DNA of 64,000 bases from the NCBI RefSeq assembly GCF_005116505.1, contig NZ_SWBR01000001.1, positions 682,001 to 746,000 on the forward strand, read 5' to 3'. This document shows positions 1 to 7,096 of this stretch, in pieces. A program made the translations under genes and the position numbers. Below the pieces are notes generated by a model. That model was not told where the DNA came from and made no database searches. It worked only from the letters and a program-made list of their open reading frames with translations. How positions within the stretch are numbered: the stretch's first letter is position 1; each line of letters starts with the position of its first letter. Source of the stretch: Pedobacter polaris. GTDB taxonomy: Bacteria; Bacteroidota; Bacteroidia; Sphingobacteriales; Sphingobacteriaceae.

Positions 1-2
1 AA

Positions 3-30
3 ACCTGCAACTCGCAACTTGCAACCCACA
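3..30. repeat. CGCAAC-type short intergenic repeat, copy 1
   Basis: A short run built from the unit CTGCAACTCGCAACTTGCAACCC lies directly before the hutI start codon. A similar run occurs at 63411-63434, next to the end of mfd. It looks like one of several low-complexity repeat families that sit at gene borders in this genome. No function is evident. Confidence 0.5.
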
Positions 31-35
31 ATTCA

Positions 36-1274
36 ATGTTAATTACAAACATAAAAGGCCTTGTAGGTGTACACCCAAAAGAAAAATTATTCCTTCGCGG
101 TAGCGAAATGGCTAATTTACCTGTATTAGAAAATGCTTGGTTGTTGTTAGAAAATGGATTGATTAAAGATTTTGGATTAATGTCCAATCTCAATACACAA
201 TTCTCACACCTCAATACGATTGACGTTTCAGGAAAATTCGTTTTCCCTTCTTGGTGCGACAGCCATACACATATTGTTTTTGCTGCCCCACGTGAAGAAG
301 AGTTTGTAATGAAAATAGCAGGTAAATCTTACGAGGATATTGCCGCAGCTGGCGGTGGAATTTTAAACTCGGCTCGTAAATTAGAACAAGCAACTGAAGA
401 GGAACTTTTTGAAAGTGCAAGTTTGAGATTAAAAGACATGATTAAGCAGGGAACGGGAGCAGTTGAAATTAAAAGTGGCTACGGTTTAACTGTTGAAAGT
501 GAATTGAAAATGCTAGGGGTCATCAAAAGGTTAAAAACAACTTTTCCTATTCCAATTAAGGCAACTTTATTAGCTGCTCACGCATATCCACAAATATATA
601 AAGATGACCATCAAGGTTATATTAACCTTATTATCAATCAAATCCTTCCGACTGTTGCTAAAGAAAAATTAGCTGATTATATTGATGTTTTTTGTGAAAA
701 AGGTTTTTTCTCGGTTTCAGAAACTGATGAAATTTTATCTGCTGCTGCAAAATATGGATTGAAACCAAAAATACACGCTAATCAGCTCTCTGTTTCAGGA
801 GGCGTACAAGTAGGGATAAAAAACAAAGCCATATCGGTAGATCATTTAGAAGAAACTGATGATGATGTTTTAAAAAGTTTGACAGGCAGCAAGACCATCG
901 CAACACTTTTACCTTCTTGTTCTTTTTATCTGAATATCCCTTTTGCAAATGCCCGTGGACTAATGAACGCAAATGCAATAGTAGCTTTAGCCACAGATTA
1001 TAACCCAGGCTCTACACCATCTGGAAATATGAATTTTGTAGTTTCTTTAGGTTGTATAAAATTAAAAATGATGCCCGAAGAAGCCATTAATGCAGCAACA
1101 TTAAACGGTGCCGCAGCAATAGAATTAAGTCAAGAAATTGGAAGTATCACAATCGGAAAAAAAGCAAATTTATTCATTACCAAACCAATGCCTTCTTTGG
1201 CTTTTTTACCTTACAGTTTTGGTCAATCGCAAATAGAAACAGTAATTTTAAACGGAGAAATCTACAATGGATAG
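36..1274 (+). CDS. hutI: Imidazolonepropionase
   Basis: Amidohydrolase-family enzyme that opens 4-imidazolone-5-propionate to N-formimino-L-glutamate, the third step of histidine degradation, in the cytoplasm. At 412 residues it has the usual full length. The metal-binding HxH pair is at His77 and His79 (CDSHTHIVF), a further metal-site His is in LLAAHAYP, and the late Asp is in ALATDYNPGST. The ATG at 36 gives the expected N-terminus. The gene overlaps hutG by 8 bp, so the two are probably translationally coupled. The rest of the hut pathway (hutH, hutU) is not in view and may lie upstream of the window. Confidence 0.95.
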   Translation: MLITNIKGLVGVHPKEKLFLRGSEMANLPVLENAWLLLENGLIKDFGLMSNLNTQFSHLNTIDVSGKFVFPSWCDSHTHIVFAAPREEEFVMKIAGKSYEDIAAAGGGILNSARKLEQATEEELFESASLRLKDMIKQGTGAVEIKSGYGLTVESELKMLGVIKRLKTTFPIPIKATLLAAHAYPQIYKDDHQGYINLIINQILPTVAKEKLADYIDVFCEKGFFSVSETDEILSAAAKYGLKPKIHANQLSVSGGVQVGIKNKAISVDHLEETDDDVLKSLTGSKTIATLLPSCSFYLNIPFANARGLMNANAIVALATDYNPGSTPSGNMNFVVSLGCIKLKMMPEEAINAATLNGAAAIELSQEIGSITIGKKANLFITKPMPSLAFLPYSFGQSQIETVILNGEIYNG

Positions 1275-2292
1275 TTTTAAAATTTATTCGCAAAGCGACA
1301 TTGACTCCCTAATAAACACAAGAAATGGGGAAGAAAAATTAGGTCAACATATTCAAATCTATAGTCATTGCGAGGAAGATAGCACCCAAACAATCTCATT
1401 GGCATGTTTACAGCAATCTACAGCCCAATATGTTTTATTAGGCATTCCGGAAGATATTGGTGTAAGAGCAAACTTAGGAAATGCTGGTGCCAAAACTGCC
1501 TGGAAATCAGCTTTAAAGGCTTTCTTAAATACCCAAAGCAATTCTTTTTTAAAAGGAGATGAAGTTTTAGTTTTAGGTCATTTTGAAATCGAAGAGCCTG
1601 CAGATATTAGTATTCAAGGTTTGAGAAATAAGACAAATGAAATTGATGCACTGGTTTATCCAGTAATTCAGAAAATTGCTCAAGTAGGAAAAATTCCAAT
1701 CGTAATTGGAGGTGGGCACAACAATGCCGCTCCGATAATTTCTGGTGTGTCAATTGCGTTAAATAAGCCATTAAATGTGGTTAATATTGATGCCCATGCC
1801 GATTTACGAGATACTAAAGAGGGTAGACACAGTGGAAACGGATTTAGCTATGCTATGCAACATGGTCATTTAAACCAATATCGAGTTTTTGGCTTACAAG
1901 AAAACTATGTACATCAGTCTTTACCTGCTTACATTGCTGCAAGTAAAAATATAGCTGTTATTTATTTTGAAGATCTTTTGACAAGTAAAAAAGCTATTGA
2001 AGAAACCTGGGAAGATTTTGTAAAGGATTTACCAGAACCATCCGGTTTAGAAATAGACTTAGATAGCATTGAAAATGTGCTTTCTAGTGCTATTACTTCA
2101 TCAGGATTTGCATTAAATGATATTCGCAAAATCCTTTTATCAAATCATAAAAAATATAGCTATCTGCATATCTGTGAGGGTGCTACTGAATTGGCAGATG
2201 GAAGAAAAGATTTGACAACAGGTAAAACAATCGCGTATTTAGTAAGCGATTTCATTAAAGCTCTTCGGCCTCATATTTCTCAGAAGCTTTAA
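1267..2292 (+). CDS. hutG: Formimidoylglutamase (arginase/ureohydrolase family)
   Basis: Hydrolyses N-formimino-L-glutamate to glutamate and formamide, the last step of this form of the Hut pathway. The ureohydrolase metal-site blocks are present in order: GGGH at residues 148-151, DAHAD at 175-179, and an EIDLDS block with Asp264 and Asp266. In many arginases the last block reads SFDVD; this variant looks typical of divergent Bacteroidota members, so the substrate assignment leans on linkage to hutI. The start codon lies inside the last codons of hutI. The final 38 bp overlap an antiparallel small ORF at 2255-2416. Confidence 0.88.
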   Translation: MDSFKIYSQSDIDSLINTRNGEEKLGQHIQIYSHCEEDSTQTISLACLQQSTAQYVLLGIPEDIGVRANLGNAGAKTAWKSALKAFLNTQSNSFLKGDEVLVLGHFEIEEPADISIQGLRNKTNEIDALVYPVIQKIAQVGKIPIVIGGGHNNAAPIISGVSIALNKPLNVVNIDAHADLRDTKEGRHSGNGFSYAMQHGHLNQYRVFGLQENYVHQSLPAYIAASKNIAVIYFEDLLTSKKAIEETWEDFVKDLPEPSGLEIDLDSIENVLSSAITSSGFALNDIRKILLSNHKKYSYLHICEGATELADGRKDLTTGKTIAYLVSDFIKALRPHISQKL

Positions 2293-2416
2293 TCATTAAC
2301 TCCATTTCTACTTTTTGGGCAGGTGTTAATGGATCTTCCTGCTCCTGCATTTCGAAAATATTAATCATTGTTTCTTCGTAATGTTTAGCTGAAGTTATTT
2401 TAAATTCCTTTTCCAT
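2255..2416 (-). CDS. Small HigA-N-terminus-like protein, 53 aa
   Basis: A 53-codon ORF from ATG (complement of 2414-2416) to TAA (complement of 2255-2257). It reads MEKEFKITSAKHYEET... and ends ...EKYEAEEL. By eye it resembles the N-terminal helical part of HigA/COG5499-type antitoxins (ITSAxxYEExMxxI ... LxxAxExYE), but the helix-turn-helix half is missing and there is no toxin gene beside it. It may be a free-standing small protein or the stump of a decayed antitoxin. The 3' end overlaps hutG in antiparallel by 38 bp. The assignment is by pattern only. Confidence 0.5.
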   Translation of the reverse strand: MEKEFKITSAKHYEETMINIFEMQEQEDPLTPAQKVEMELMIKASEKYEAEEL

Positions 2417-2454
2417 GATAGTAGTATTTAGTAGTTAGTATAAAGTATTTAGAC
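2417..2454 (-). repeat. Start-codon-abutting leader repeat (ACTAAATACT type)
   Basis: A low-complexity tract made of variants of TAGTATTTAGTAGTTAGTA fills the whole gap between the small ORF start (2416) and the stop of the downstream-numbered folate gene (2455). Related tracts abut start codons at 4830, 43011 and 54857. Confidence 0.5.
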
Positions 2455-3030
2455 TTAACCAAAATCTATAATCCCTGTTGGCGTAATACATTTATCCAAA
2501 CGAATATCATTCAAATGTACATCAATAATTTCTGGAGTAGCATCAAAAAAAGATAATCCTATTTTTTGTGTGTTTATATTCTCTAAAAACCGATCGTAAA
2601 ATCCCTTTCCATAACCAACTCTGAAGCCTTTTACATCAAAAGCTAATAACGGTACAATTACCAGGTCTGGTATACCAGTAAACGGTTTTGCTTTTTGCGG
2701 TTCTGGAATATGATAATGATTATTAACCAGGTCTTGCTTATCTTTAAAAGAATAGTGGCTCATTAAACTCGAACCAAAATCTGCTTTTGGAACTACGATC
2801 TCAATTCCTGGATGATTTTCTTGCAACCAATCTATAATTAAAAAAGTATCTGGTTCTTTTTGATGAACAATTGGAAGAAAGATGTGTATGCTTTTAATAT
2901 TTGATAAATCAAGCGTTTTAAACTGTTTTAAAAGACTTTCATTTAACATGGCTAGTTCTTGCGCTGTTAAAGCACTTCTTTTCGCTAAAGCTTGTTTTCT
3001 TAAGTCTGGTTTAAGCATATTTCGTTTCAT
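2455..3030 (-). CDS. 5-formyltetrahydrofolate cyclo-ligase
   Basis: ATP-dependent conversion of 5-formyl-THF to 5,10-methenyl-THF in cytoplasmic one-carbon metabolism. The family signature GYGKGFYDRFL is at residues 143-153, counted from the farthest upstream Met, near the C-terminus. The N-terminus holds a Met cluster (ATGs at 3042, 3036, 3033, 3030 and 3018). The bases around 3033-3042 belong to an intergenic repeat, so I place the start at 3030. The internal Met at 3018 (MLKPDLRKQ) fits the family N-terminus equally well. It is on the same strand as efp, separated by about 230 bp of repeats and a hairpin, so it is probably a separate transcript. Confidence 0.88.
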   Translation of the reverse strand: MKRNMLKPDLRKQALAKRSALTAQELAMLNESLLKQFKTLDLSNIKSIHIFLPIVHQKEPDTFLIIDWLQENHPGIEIVVPKADFGSSLMSHYSFKDKQDLVNNHYHIPEPQKAKPFTGIPDLVIVPLLAFDVKGFRVGYGKGFYDRFLENINTQKIGLSFFDATPEIIDVHLNDIRLDKCITPTGIIDFG

Positions 3031-3032
3031 CA

Positions 3033-3121
3033 TCATTCCCATGAAAACGGGAATCTTAAAGCAAGATACAAAGCTAAAAATCTTTTATCGCATTAGGATA
3101 CCCAATCGAGTTGGGTATGAC
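3033..3121 (+). repeat. Composite intergenic repeat (CCCAATCGAGTTGGG type), copy 1
   Basis: Two short hairpins are joined by about 40 bp: ATTCCC...GGGAAT (3035-3054) and TACCCAA-TCGAG-TTGGGTA (3099-3117). The same arrangement, in the same orientation, recurs at 55748-55820 and in degraded form at 62771-62865. Copy 1 reaches into the upstream start-codon cluster of the folate cyclo-ligase gene. Confidence 0.65.
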
Positions 3122-3135
3122 CATTATCAAAAAGA

Positions 3136-3178
3136 AGCCGCAGATTTACTGATTGATTTAATCAGCGAATCTGCGGCT
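3136..3178 (-). terminator. Hairpin downstream of efp, probable terminator
   Basis: A perfect 11-bp stem, AGCCGCAGATT (3136-3146) with AATCTGCGGCT (3168-3178), with an extra inner GATT/AATC pairing. On the minus strand it is followed by TTCTTTTTG, so it can end the efp transcript. The plus-strand side is also T-rich (TATTATTTCTTTT), so it may work in both directions. Confidence 0.6.
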
Positions 3179-3190
3179 ATTATTTCTTTT

Positions 3191-3249
3191 GTCATTCTGA
3201 ACGAAGTGAATCTATTCGAAAAATGGATTCCTCACGGCCTCGGAATGAC
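3191..3249. repeat. GTCATTCTGA...TCGGAATGAC inverted intergenic repeat
   Basis: Ends of about 10 bp are inverted (GTCATTCTGA and TCGGAATGAC) around a core with GAACGAAGTGAATCT. Similar elements lie at 31264-31321, 47258-47314 and 62914-63095. It is one of the REP-like families of this genome, placed just past the efp stop codon. Confidence 0.6.
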
Positions 3250-3257
3250 AATCTATA

Positions 3258-3818
3258 CTATTTTACACGTTCTACATATTCACCTGTACGTGTATCAATT
3301 TTAACTCTATCGCCTTGATTAACGAACATTGGCACTTTAATTTCTACTTCATTTTCTACTGTAGCTGCTTTCAAAGCATTTGTAGAAGTATCTCCTTTAA
3401 CCGCTGGCTCAGAATAAACAACTTCCATTTCTACAAAATTAGGAATGCTTGCTTGAATTGGTTCTTCGCTTTCTAGCGCAACAATAATACTCATTCCTTC
3501 TTTTAAGAACTTAATTGAAGCACCAAAAAGTGTTTTAGGCACGTTAAATTGTTCAAAAGAAGTATTATCCATTACTACCAAATAATCTCCATCTTCATAT
3601 AGATATTGATAATCATTTGTTTCTACACGACAAATTTCTACTACTTCATCTGTGTTCATTCTAGCTTCTACAAGTCTAGAAGTTTTGATATTACGAAATT
3701 TACCTGTGTAAAATGCGCCACCTTTACCTGGTGTACGGTGATTCCATTCTTCAACAGTAACCAACTCTCCATTGAAACGAAGGATGTTACCTACTTTTAT
3801 TTCTGATGCTTTTGCCAT
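3258..3818 (-). CDS. efp: Translation elongation factor P
   Basis: Binds between the P and E sites of stalled ribosomes and promotes peptide bonds at polyproline stretches. At 186 aa it has the standard length with the KOW-like N-terminal domain and two OB domains. The tip loop reads RTPGKGGA with Lys32, the residue at the position modified in other EF-P proteins. The C-terminus ends with the usual KIDTRTGEYVERV block. It is transcribed from its own promoter region on the minus strand. Upstream, a hairpin with a T-tract (3902-3927) separates it from the candidate small RNA and the ABC ATPase gene. Confidence 0.97.
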   Translation of the reverse strand: MAKASEIKVGNILRFNGELVTVEEWNHRTPGKGGAFYTGKFRNIKTSRLVEARMNTDEVVEICRVETNDYQYLYEDGDYLVVMDNTSFEQFNVPKTLFGASIKFLKEGMSIIVALESEEPIQASIPNFVEMEVVYSEPAVKGDTSTNALKAATVENEVEIKVPMFVNQGDRVKIDTRTGEYVERVK

Positions 3819-3862
3819 GATATTTTAAAAAATCACTAATTATTTGGTTCTTTTTGAAGGCG

Positions 3863-3869
3863 CAAGGTA
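3863..3869 (-). promoter_or_regulatory. Possible -7 box for efp
   Basis: On the minus strand the sequence reads TACCTTGCGCC, a near match to the Bacteroidota -7 element TAnnTTTG. It would start a transcript about 40 nt before the efp ATG and downstream of the hairpin at 3902-3927. No well-spaced -33 TTTG is visible, so support is weak. Confidence 0.3.
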
Positions 3870-3894
3870 AAAACTATTTTTCAAAAAGCTGTAA

Positions 3895-4092
3895 AAAAAG
3901 ATAGCTTCGGGAACCACTCCGAAGCTACAATCAACCTAAACCTAAACCTAAACTAAACTATGAAATTCTTATTTTATTCTATTTAATAACGTTACTCTCT
4001 TTATCAATCTACTATTAATGATTTCTTAATAAATTTTGGCGTTTTCTTCACAAATCTCAGACTAGTTTTTAGCCTTTATTTGATGGCGCAAA
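3895..4092 (-). ncRNA. Candidate ~200-nt small RNA between an ABC gene and efp
   Basis: This gap holds a well-formed promoter (4097-4126) and a terminator-like hairpin with T-tract (3902-3927), both on the minus strand, with no credible protein gene between them. The predicted transcript is about 195 nt and ends with repeated TTTAGG units before the hairpin. A 15-codon GTG-started reading frame (VKKTPKFIKKSLIVD) lies inside, preceded by no clear ribosome site. I see no match to tmRNA, SRP RNA or RNase P hallmarks, and the ends do not pair as in 6S RNA. It could instead be a long, attenuated efp leader. Confidence 0.4.
3902..3927 (-). terminator. Hairpin plus T-tract upstream of efp
   Basis: A perfect 9-bp stem, TAGCTTCGG (3902-3910) with CCGAAGCTA (3919-3927), with an 8-nt loop. 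On the minus strand it is followed by TCTTTTTTT. It is directly preceded by a TTTAGTTTAGG repeat tract that also precedes the terminator at 35811-35838. Confidence 0.65.
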
Positions 4093-4096
4093 GGTG

Positions 4097-4126
4097 CAAA
4101 CTATTCTTCAATAAAACAATAGCAAA
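4097..4126 (-). promoter_or_regulatory. Bacteroidota-type promoter for the candidate small RNA
   Basis: On the minus strand, TTTG (complement of 4123-4126) lies 19 bp upstream of TAGTTTG (complement of 4097-4103). This matches the Bacteroidota primary-sigma layout of TTTG, about 19 bp, then TAnnTTTG, with one base fewer in the second box. The predicted start is near 4092. Confidence 0.5.
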
Positions 4127-4214
4127 ATAAAAATATTTTTTAGTGCGGGTTTTAAACAGAAATAGGCTAGTTTTCTAATGGTTTTTAGCAGAAATATGAC
4201 AAAATCTTTATCTG

Positions 4215-4829
4215 TTATTTATAATCAGATATACTCAATCTATTTTCACAGAATGAATATTCATGCTCTTGGTTAGATCCTACAATTATCATTTTATTTA
4301 ATGCGTATTGTTTAATCAATTCCAAATACCAATCTATACCTTGAGCATCTAAATTAGAGGTTGGTTCATCTAATATTAAAATTGGTGTATTTGCGCAGCA
4401 AGCCAATGCAAGCTTGGTACGTTGTTTCATTCCAGATGAGAAGTGTTTTAAAGCTTTATCCTGAGATTTCTCTAGCCCAAGCAAGCTCAGAACCTTTGAA
4501 GCGTCTAACCCTTCTTCGTACGCTTTAAATTGAAAATGAAAGTCTATTGTTTCTTGTAGGGTAAATTCTTCTATTAAATCTAAATAAGGTGCAGCAAAGC
4601 TGATATTTTGGTAAATCTGTTCAACCTTAATTTCCTCTTGGTGGTGATAGCTGATTTCTCCTTCAGATGGAGATAAATTACCCAAAACTATACTCAACAA
4701 AGTTGATTTGCCTGAGCCATTTGGTCCTAGAACAGCATATTTTCCTTTCCCAGTAAAACTGAAGTCGATATTTTTAAATATCCACTCCTTATTAAACCTA
4801 CGGCCTACATTACTTAGGATGATGTTCAT
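4215..4829 (-). CDS. ABC transporter ATP-binding protein
   Basis: A small (204 aa), single-domain ABC ATPase. Walker A GPNGSGKST is at residues 35-43, the signature SSGMKQR at 131-137 and Walker B ILILDEP at 150-156, followed by SNLD. The length and signature resemble CcmA/NatA-like exporters. No permease gene is adjacent, so substrate and partner are unknown. It lies 63 bp downstream of lpxA on the same strand, and that gap is partly filled by a leader repeat. The position at the end of the lpx run suggests co-transcription with lipid A genes, but this is inference. Confidence 0.85.
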   Translation of the reverse strand: MNIILSNVGRRFNKEWIFKNIDFSFTGKGKYAVLGPNGSGKSTLLSIVLGNLSPSEGEISYHHQEEIKVEQIYQNISFAAPYLDLIEEFTLQETIDFHFQFKAYEEGLDASKVLSLLGLEKSQDKALKHFSSGMKQRTKLALACCANTPILILDEPTSNLDAQGIDWYLELIKQYALNKMIIVGSNQEHEYSFCENRLSISDYK

Positions 4830-4862
4830 TTAGTATTGGGTATTGAGATGTGTGTTGAGACA
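4830..4862 (-). repeat. Start-codon-abutting leader repeat (ABC gene)
   Basis: On the minus strand the 33 bases right before the ABC ATG are built from TCTCAACACACATCTC and CAATACCCAATACTAA. The tract before cdsA (54857-54893) is clearly related. Confidence 0.5.
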
Positions 4863-4892
4863 AAGCCCTCAGCCTGAAATCTTCTACTTTAT

Positions 4893-5687
4893 TTATCTTT
4901 CTTTGCTTCCGGTACCAAAACCTCTCATCACACCGCGATTAGAATTGCGAATAAAATCAACAATTTCATCACGTATTTCTGTAGGTTGGAATTCTGCTTC
5001 GATGATATCTAATGCCTTAGTTACATTATTGTTTTTAACAAAAAGAACGCGGTAAATTTCTTGAATTTCATTAATTTTTTCTGGAGAAAATCCTCTTCTA
5101 CGCAAACCAACAGAGTTGATGCCAACGTAAGAAAGTGGCTCTCTAGCCGCCTTAACATACGGAGGAACATCTTTACGAACCAATGAACCACCTGTTACAA
5201 ATGCGTGTGAGCCTACTTTTACAAACTGGTGAATAGCCACTAAACCCGCTAAAACCACATAATCGCCAATGGTAATGTGGCCTGCTAGTGTAGTGCTATT
5301 AGAAAATATACAAAAATCCCCTACTTCACAATCATGCGCTACGTGAGAGTACGCTTGGATTAAGCAGTTTTTACCAATCACTGTTTTCCATTTATCCTTT
5401 GTACCGCGGTTAATGGTTACGCATTCGCGAATAGTTGTATTGTCGCCAATTTCTGCTGTTGTAACTTCACCTGCAAATTTTAAGTCTTGTGGAACACCAG
5501 AAATTACTGAACCTGGAAAAATTCGACAATTTTTACCAATTCTGGCTCCGTCCATAATTACAACATTAGAACCAATCCAAGTTCCTTCGCCAATCTCTAC
5601 GTCTTTGTGAATTACAGCAAATGGCTCAACTACAACATTATCTGCAATTTTCGCTTGTGGGTGTATGTATGCTAAGGGTTGTATCAT
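4893..5687 (-). CDS. lpxA: UDP-N-acetylglucosamine O-acyltransferase
   Basis: First step of lipid A synthesis: transfers a 3-hydroxyacyl chain from ACP to UDP-GlcNAc. The protein is a left-handed beta-helix with hexapeptide repeats over about residues 5-190 and a helical C-terminus, 264 aa, standard length. The catalytic His is His118 in HVAHDCEVG, with the downstream blocks TLAGH and HQFVKVGSHAF. Its ATG overlaps the lpxC/fabZ stop codon by one base, so translation is coupled. It acts with the LpxC and LpxD enzymes encoded just upstream. Confidence 0.97.
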   Translation of the reverse strand: MIQPLAYIHPQAKIADNVVVEPFAVIHKDVEIGEGTWIGSNVVIMDGARIGKNCRIFPGSVISGVPQDLKFAGEVTTAEIGDNTTIRECVTINRGTKDKWKTVIGKNCLIQAYSHVAHDCEVGDFCIFSNSTTLAGHITIGDYVVLAGLVAIHQFVKVGSHAFVTGGSLVRKDVPPYVKAAREPLSYVGINSVGLRRRGFSPEKINEIQEIYRVLFVKNNNVTKALDIIEAEFQPTEIRDEIVDFIRNSNRGVMRGFGTGSKER

Positions 5688-7096
5688 TATGCTGGTTCGC
5701 TATCTTTTACTCTTGAAATTTGGGCCATCATTTCGGCCTCAACTACTATTTTTTCTCCTACCATACCAATACCTTTCATTTGAGCAATTCCTCTACGAAT
5801 CGGTTCCATCAAATCGCATCTAAAAATTAAGGTATCTCCTGGTAAAACTTGCGCCCTAAAACGCACATTATCTATTTTTAAAAAATAGGTTAAATAATTC
5901 CTTGGGTCTGGAACAGTACTTAAAACTAAAATTCCGCCAACTTGAGCCATAGCCTCAATTTGTATTACCCCTGGTAAAACTGGTGCTCCAGGAAAGTGGC
6001 CCCTAAAAAAGTCCTCATTCATGGTTACATTCTTAACACCAACAACGTGGGTTTTAGAAAGTTCTAATACTTTATCTACAAACAAAAATGGTTGTCTGTG
6101 AGGCAAAATATCCATAATCTGTACTACATCATACAATGGCTTCACATTGGCATCGTATACTTTTTGGATCTTTTTTCCTTTTTCTTTTTTAATTGCTGCT
6201 TTAATTTTCTTTGCAAAAGAAACATTTGCAGCATGACCAGGTCTTGCAGCCATAATATGGCCTTTTAAATGTACGCCCACCAAAGCTAAATCACCAATCA
6301 TATCTAGCAATTTATGACGAGCTGGTTCATTTTGGTAGCGTAACTCCATGTTATTTAAAATGCCTTGTGGAGCTACCTCTATCGCAGACCTATTGAATAT
6401 TTTAGCTAAATGCTCTAATTCAGGTTTTGTTACTTCCTTATCTACAATTACAATTGCATTATTTAAGTCTCCTCCTTTAATAAGGTTGTTTTGCAATTGA
6501 TACTCCAATTCATGTAAAAAACAGAACGTTCTACAGGAAGCAATTTCTTTCTTAAATTCAGCAATACTAGAAATGCCTGCGTGTTGACTACCTAAAACTG
6601 GAGAATTATAATCTATCATGCAAGTAAAGCGATAATCATCTAATGGCATAGCCACTATTTCTACTTTTCTATCTGCTTCTGCATAAGTAATATTATGAGG
6701 AATGGTGAAATATTCTCTATCTGTATCTTGAGAAACCAATCCGGCTTCTTCTAATGCTTCGATAAATAAAATAGAGCTGCCATCCATAATTGGTGTCTCA
6801 GGACCATCAAGTTTTAACAAAACATTGTCTAAATCCATCCCTACTAACGATGCCATTACATGCTCTACTGTACTTACGCTTGCACCATTTTGAGTAATGG
6901 TTGTTCCACGAGCTGTATCAGTAACATTATCGCAATCTGCATCAATAATTGGTTGTCCGGGAAGGTCTATTCTTTGAAATTTAAAACCATGATTATCTGG
7001 AGCGGGGCAAAATGTTAATGTAACATTAGCGCCTGTGTGCAAACCTACACCCTTAACAGAAACCTCACTTTTAATAGTCTTTTGCTTAACGTTCAT
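5687..7096 (-). CDS. lpxC/fabZ: Bifunctional LpxC deacetylase / FabZ dehydratase
   Basis: A fusion of two enzymes. Residues 1 to about 305 are UDP-3-O-acyl-GlcNAc deacetylase (LpxC), the committed step of lipid A synthesis: zinc ligands His79 (VEHVMAS), His261 and Asp265, catalytic-region Asp269 and His288 (ARPGH). Residues about 320-469 are the hot-dog fold 3-hydroxyacyl-ACP dehydratase FabZ, with HFPG His367 and catalytic Glu381 (IEAMAQVGG). A lysine-rich linker joins them. This fusion is characteristic of Bacteroidota. It overlaps lpxD by 11 bp and lpxA by 1 bp. Confidence 0.97.
   Translation of the reverse strand: MNVKQKTIKSEVSVKGVGLHTGANVTLTFCPAPDNHGFKFQRIDLPGQPIIDADCDNVTDTARGTTITQNGASVSTVEHVMASLVGMDLDNVLLKLDGPETPIMDGSSILFIEALEEAGLVSQDTDREYFTIPHNITYAEADRKVEIVAMPLDDYRFTCMIDYNSPVLGSQHAGISSIAEFKKEIASCRTFCFLHELEYQLQNNLIKGGDLNNAIVIVDKEVTKPELEHLAKIFNRSAIEVAPQGILNNMELRYQNEPARHKLLDMIGDLALVGVHLKGHIMAARPGHAANVSFAKKIKAAIKKEKGKKIQKVYDANVKPLYDVVQIMDILPHRQPFLFVDKVLELSKTHVVGVKNVTMNEDFFRGHFPGAPVLPGVIQIEAMAQVGGILVLSTVPDPRNYLTYFLKIDNVRFRAQVLPGDTLIFRCDLMEPIRRGIAQMKGIGMVGEKIVVEAEMMAQISRVKDSEPA

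Noticed and set aside
2882..3304. 140-codon plus-strand frame over the folate gene start and the following repeats
   Set aside because: It is antisense to a well-supported gene and then runs through repeat sequence; the product has no domain-like features.
3895..4092. 6S RNA, tmRNA or SRP RNA in the gap before efp
   Set aside because: The ends do not pair as a long rod, there is no tRNA-like part or tag frame typical of tmRNA, and no SRP core motif is seen.
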